Origin: Oxalobacteraceae bacterium
GTDB lineage: Bacteria; Pseudomonadota; Gammaproteobacteria; Burkholderiales; Burkholderiaceae_D
Assembly: GCA_947446335.1 (NCBI GenBank)
Contig: CANFGA010000246.1
Span: 1-5,497 of the forward strand
DNA: 5,497 nucleotides
Direction: 5' to 3'
How positions within the stretch are numbered: the stretch's first letter is position 1; every line of letters starts with the position of its first letter. A program made the translations under genes and the position numbers. A model generated the notes under the pieces. The model was not told where the DNA came from and ran no database searches. It was given only the letters and a program-made list of their open reading frames with translations. Positions 5,127 to 5,497 of this stretch are shown one piece after another.

Positions 5127-5497
5127 ATGACCAATCAAGACAACAAGCAGGCGCTCGCTGGCGTTCTGGAGCAACTCGAAGGTGCACTGCGCAGCGGCGA
5201 CGCTGCCGCAGCAGCAGAGCTGTTCCAGGCCGATGGCTTCTGGCGCGATCTGGTGCTGTTCACCTGGAACATCAAGACCATGGAGGGCCGCGCGCAGATC
5301 AGCGCCATGCTGGAAGCGCAACTGGCGCAAGTACAGCCGGTTAGCCTGCGCTTGGCCGACGACGATGAAGCGAGCGAAGCGGGTGGCGTGTTGCAAGCCT
5401 GGATCACGATCGAAACCGGGGCCGGGCGCGGCATCGGCTTCATCCGCGTGAAAGAGGGCAAGATCTGGACACTCTTGACCACGCTGTCGGAGTTGAA
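5127..5497 (+). CDS. NAD(P)/FAD-dependent oxidoreductase (flavin monooxygenase-like), N-terminal NTF2/SnoaL-like domain, partial
   Basis: The frame opens at ATG 5127 with GGAG five bases upstream (5118-5121) and runs off the window end after 123 complete codons. The visible part is a SnoaL/NTF2-like domain: a helical start (QALAGVLEQLEGALRSGDAAAAAELF), then FWRDLVLFTWNIKTMEGRAQISAML, AWITIETGAGRGIGFIRVKEG and IWTLLTTLSEL. The WRDL..FTWNIKTMEGR and WTLLTTL-EL patterns are, from memory, typical of the front of about 600-aa FAD-dependent oxidoreductases related to flavin monooxygenases, where the Rossmann GxGxxG should follow soon after. That dinucleotide-binding part lies outside the window, so the oxidoreductase call rests on the N-terminal domain. 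A stand-alone NTF2-like protein is the alternative. It lies 64 bases after the AcoR-like regulator on the same strand and may be its target or share its transcript. Confidence 0.8.
   Translation, partial: MTNQDNKQALAGVLEQLEGALRSGDAAAAAELFQADGFWRDLVLFTWNIKTMEGRAQISAMLEAQLAQVQPVSLRLADDDEASEAGGVLQAWITIETGAGRGIGFIRVKEGKIWTLLTTLSEL

Overview
The window looks like chromosomal DNA of a betaproteobacterium, most plausibly of the Oxalobacteraceae/Burkholderiales type. That placement is an inference from the moderately high GC, the codon choice, and the mix of a molybdenum hydroxylase, an AcoR-like regulator and a flavin monooxygenase. No marker gene fixes the taxon. No tRNA, rRNA, CRISPR array, insertion sequence or transposase was seen.

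Layout. (1) Positions 1-1205, minus strand: a TetR repressor gene, then the small [2Fe-2S] subunit of an isoquinoline 1-oxidoreductase-type molybdenum hydroxylase. The first codon of what is probably the large molybdopterin subunit sits at the very edge. A near-perfect palindrome lies between the repressor and the oxidoreductase genes and is a good candidate for the repressor's operator. (2) Positions 1206-1476: a 271-bp spacer. (3) Positions 1477-3414, minus strand: a three-gene cluster headed by a DUF2589 protein (196 aa), followed by a 225-aa protein and a 190-aa helical protein. Neither of the last two has a function I recognise. A terminator-like hairpin after the first gene suggests that the first gene is expressed above the other two. 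This cluster is the best candidate for an undescribed system. (4) Positions 3415-3898: a 484-bp divergent intergenic region with three inverted repeats and no convincing gene. (5) Positions 3899-5497, plus strand: an AcoR-like regulator (GAF, PAS-like segment, Fis-type helix-turn-helix) that lacks the central AAA+ sigma-54 activation domain, then the start of a FAD-dependent oxidoreductase with an N-terminal NTF2/SnoaL-like domain, cut by the window end.

How the parts may work together. The TetR repressor probably controls the molybdenum hydroxylase, which oxidises an aldehyde or N-heterocycle. The AcoR-like protein probably controls the flavin oxidoreductase immediately downstream. The DUF2589 cluster sits between these two catabolic modules with its own leader and is divergent from the AcoR-like gene, so a shared regulatory region is possible but not shown.
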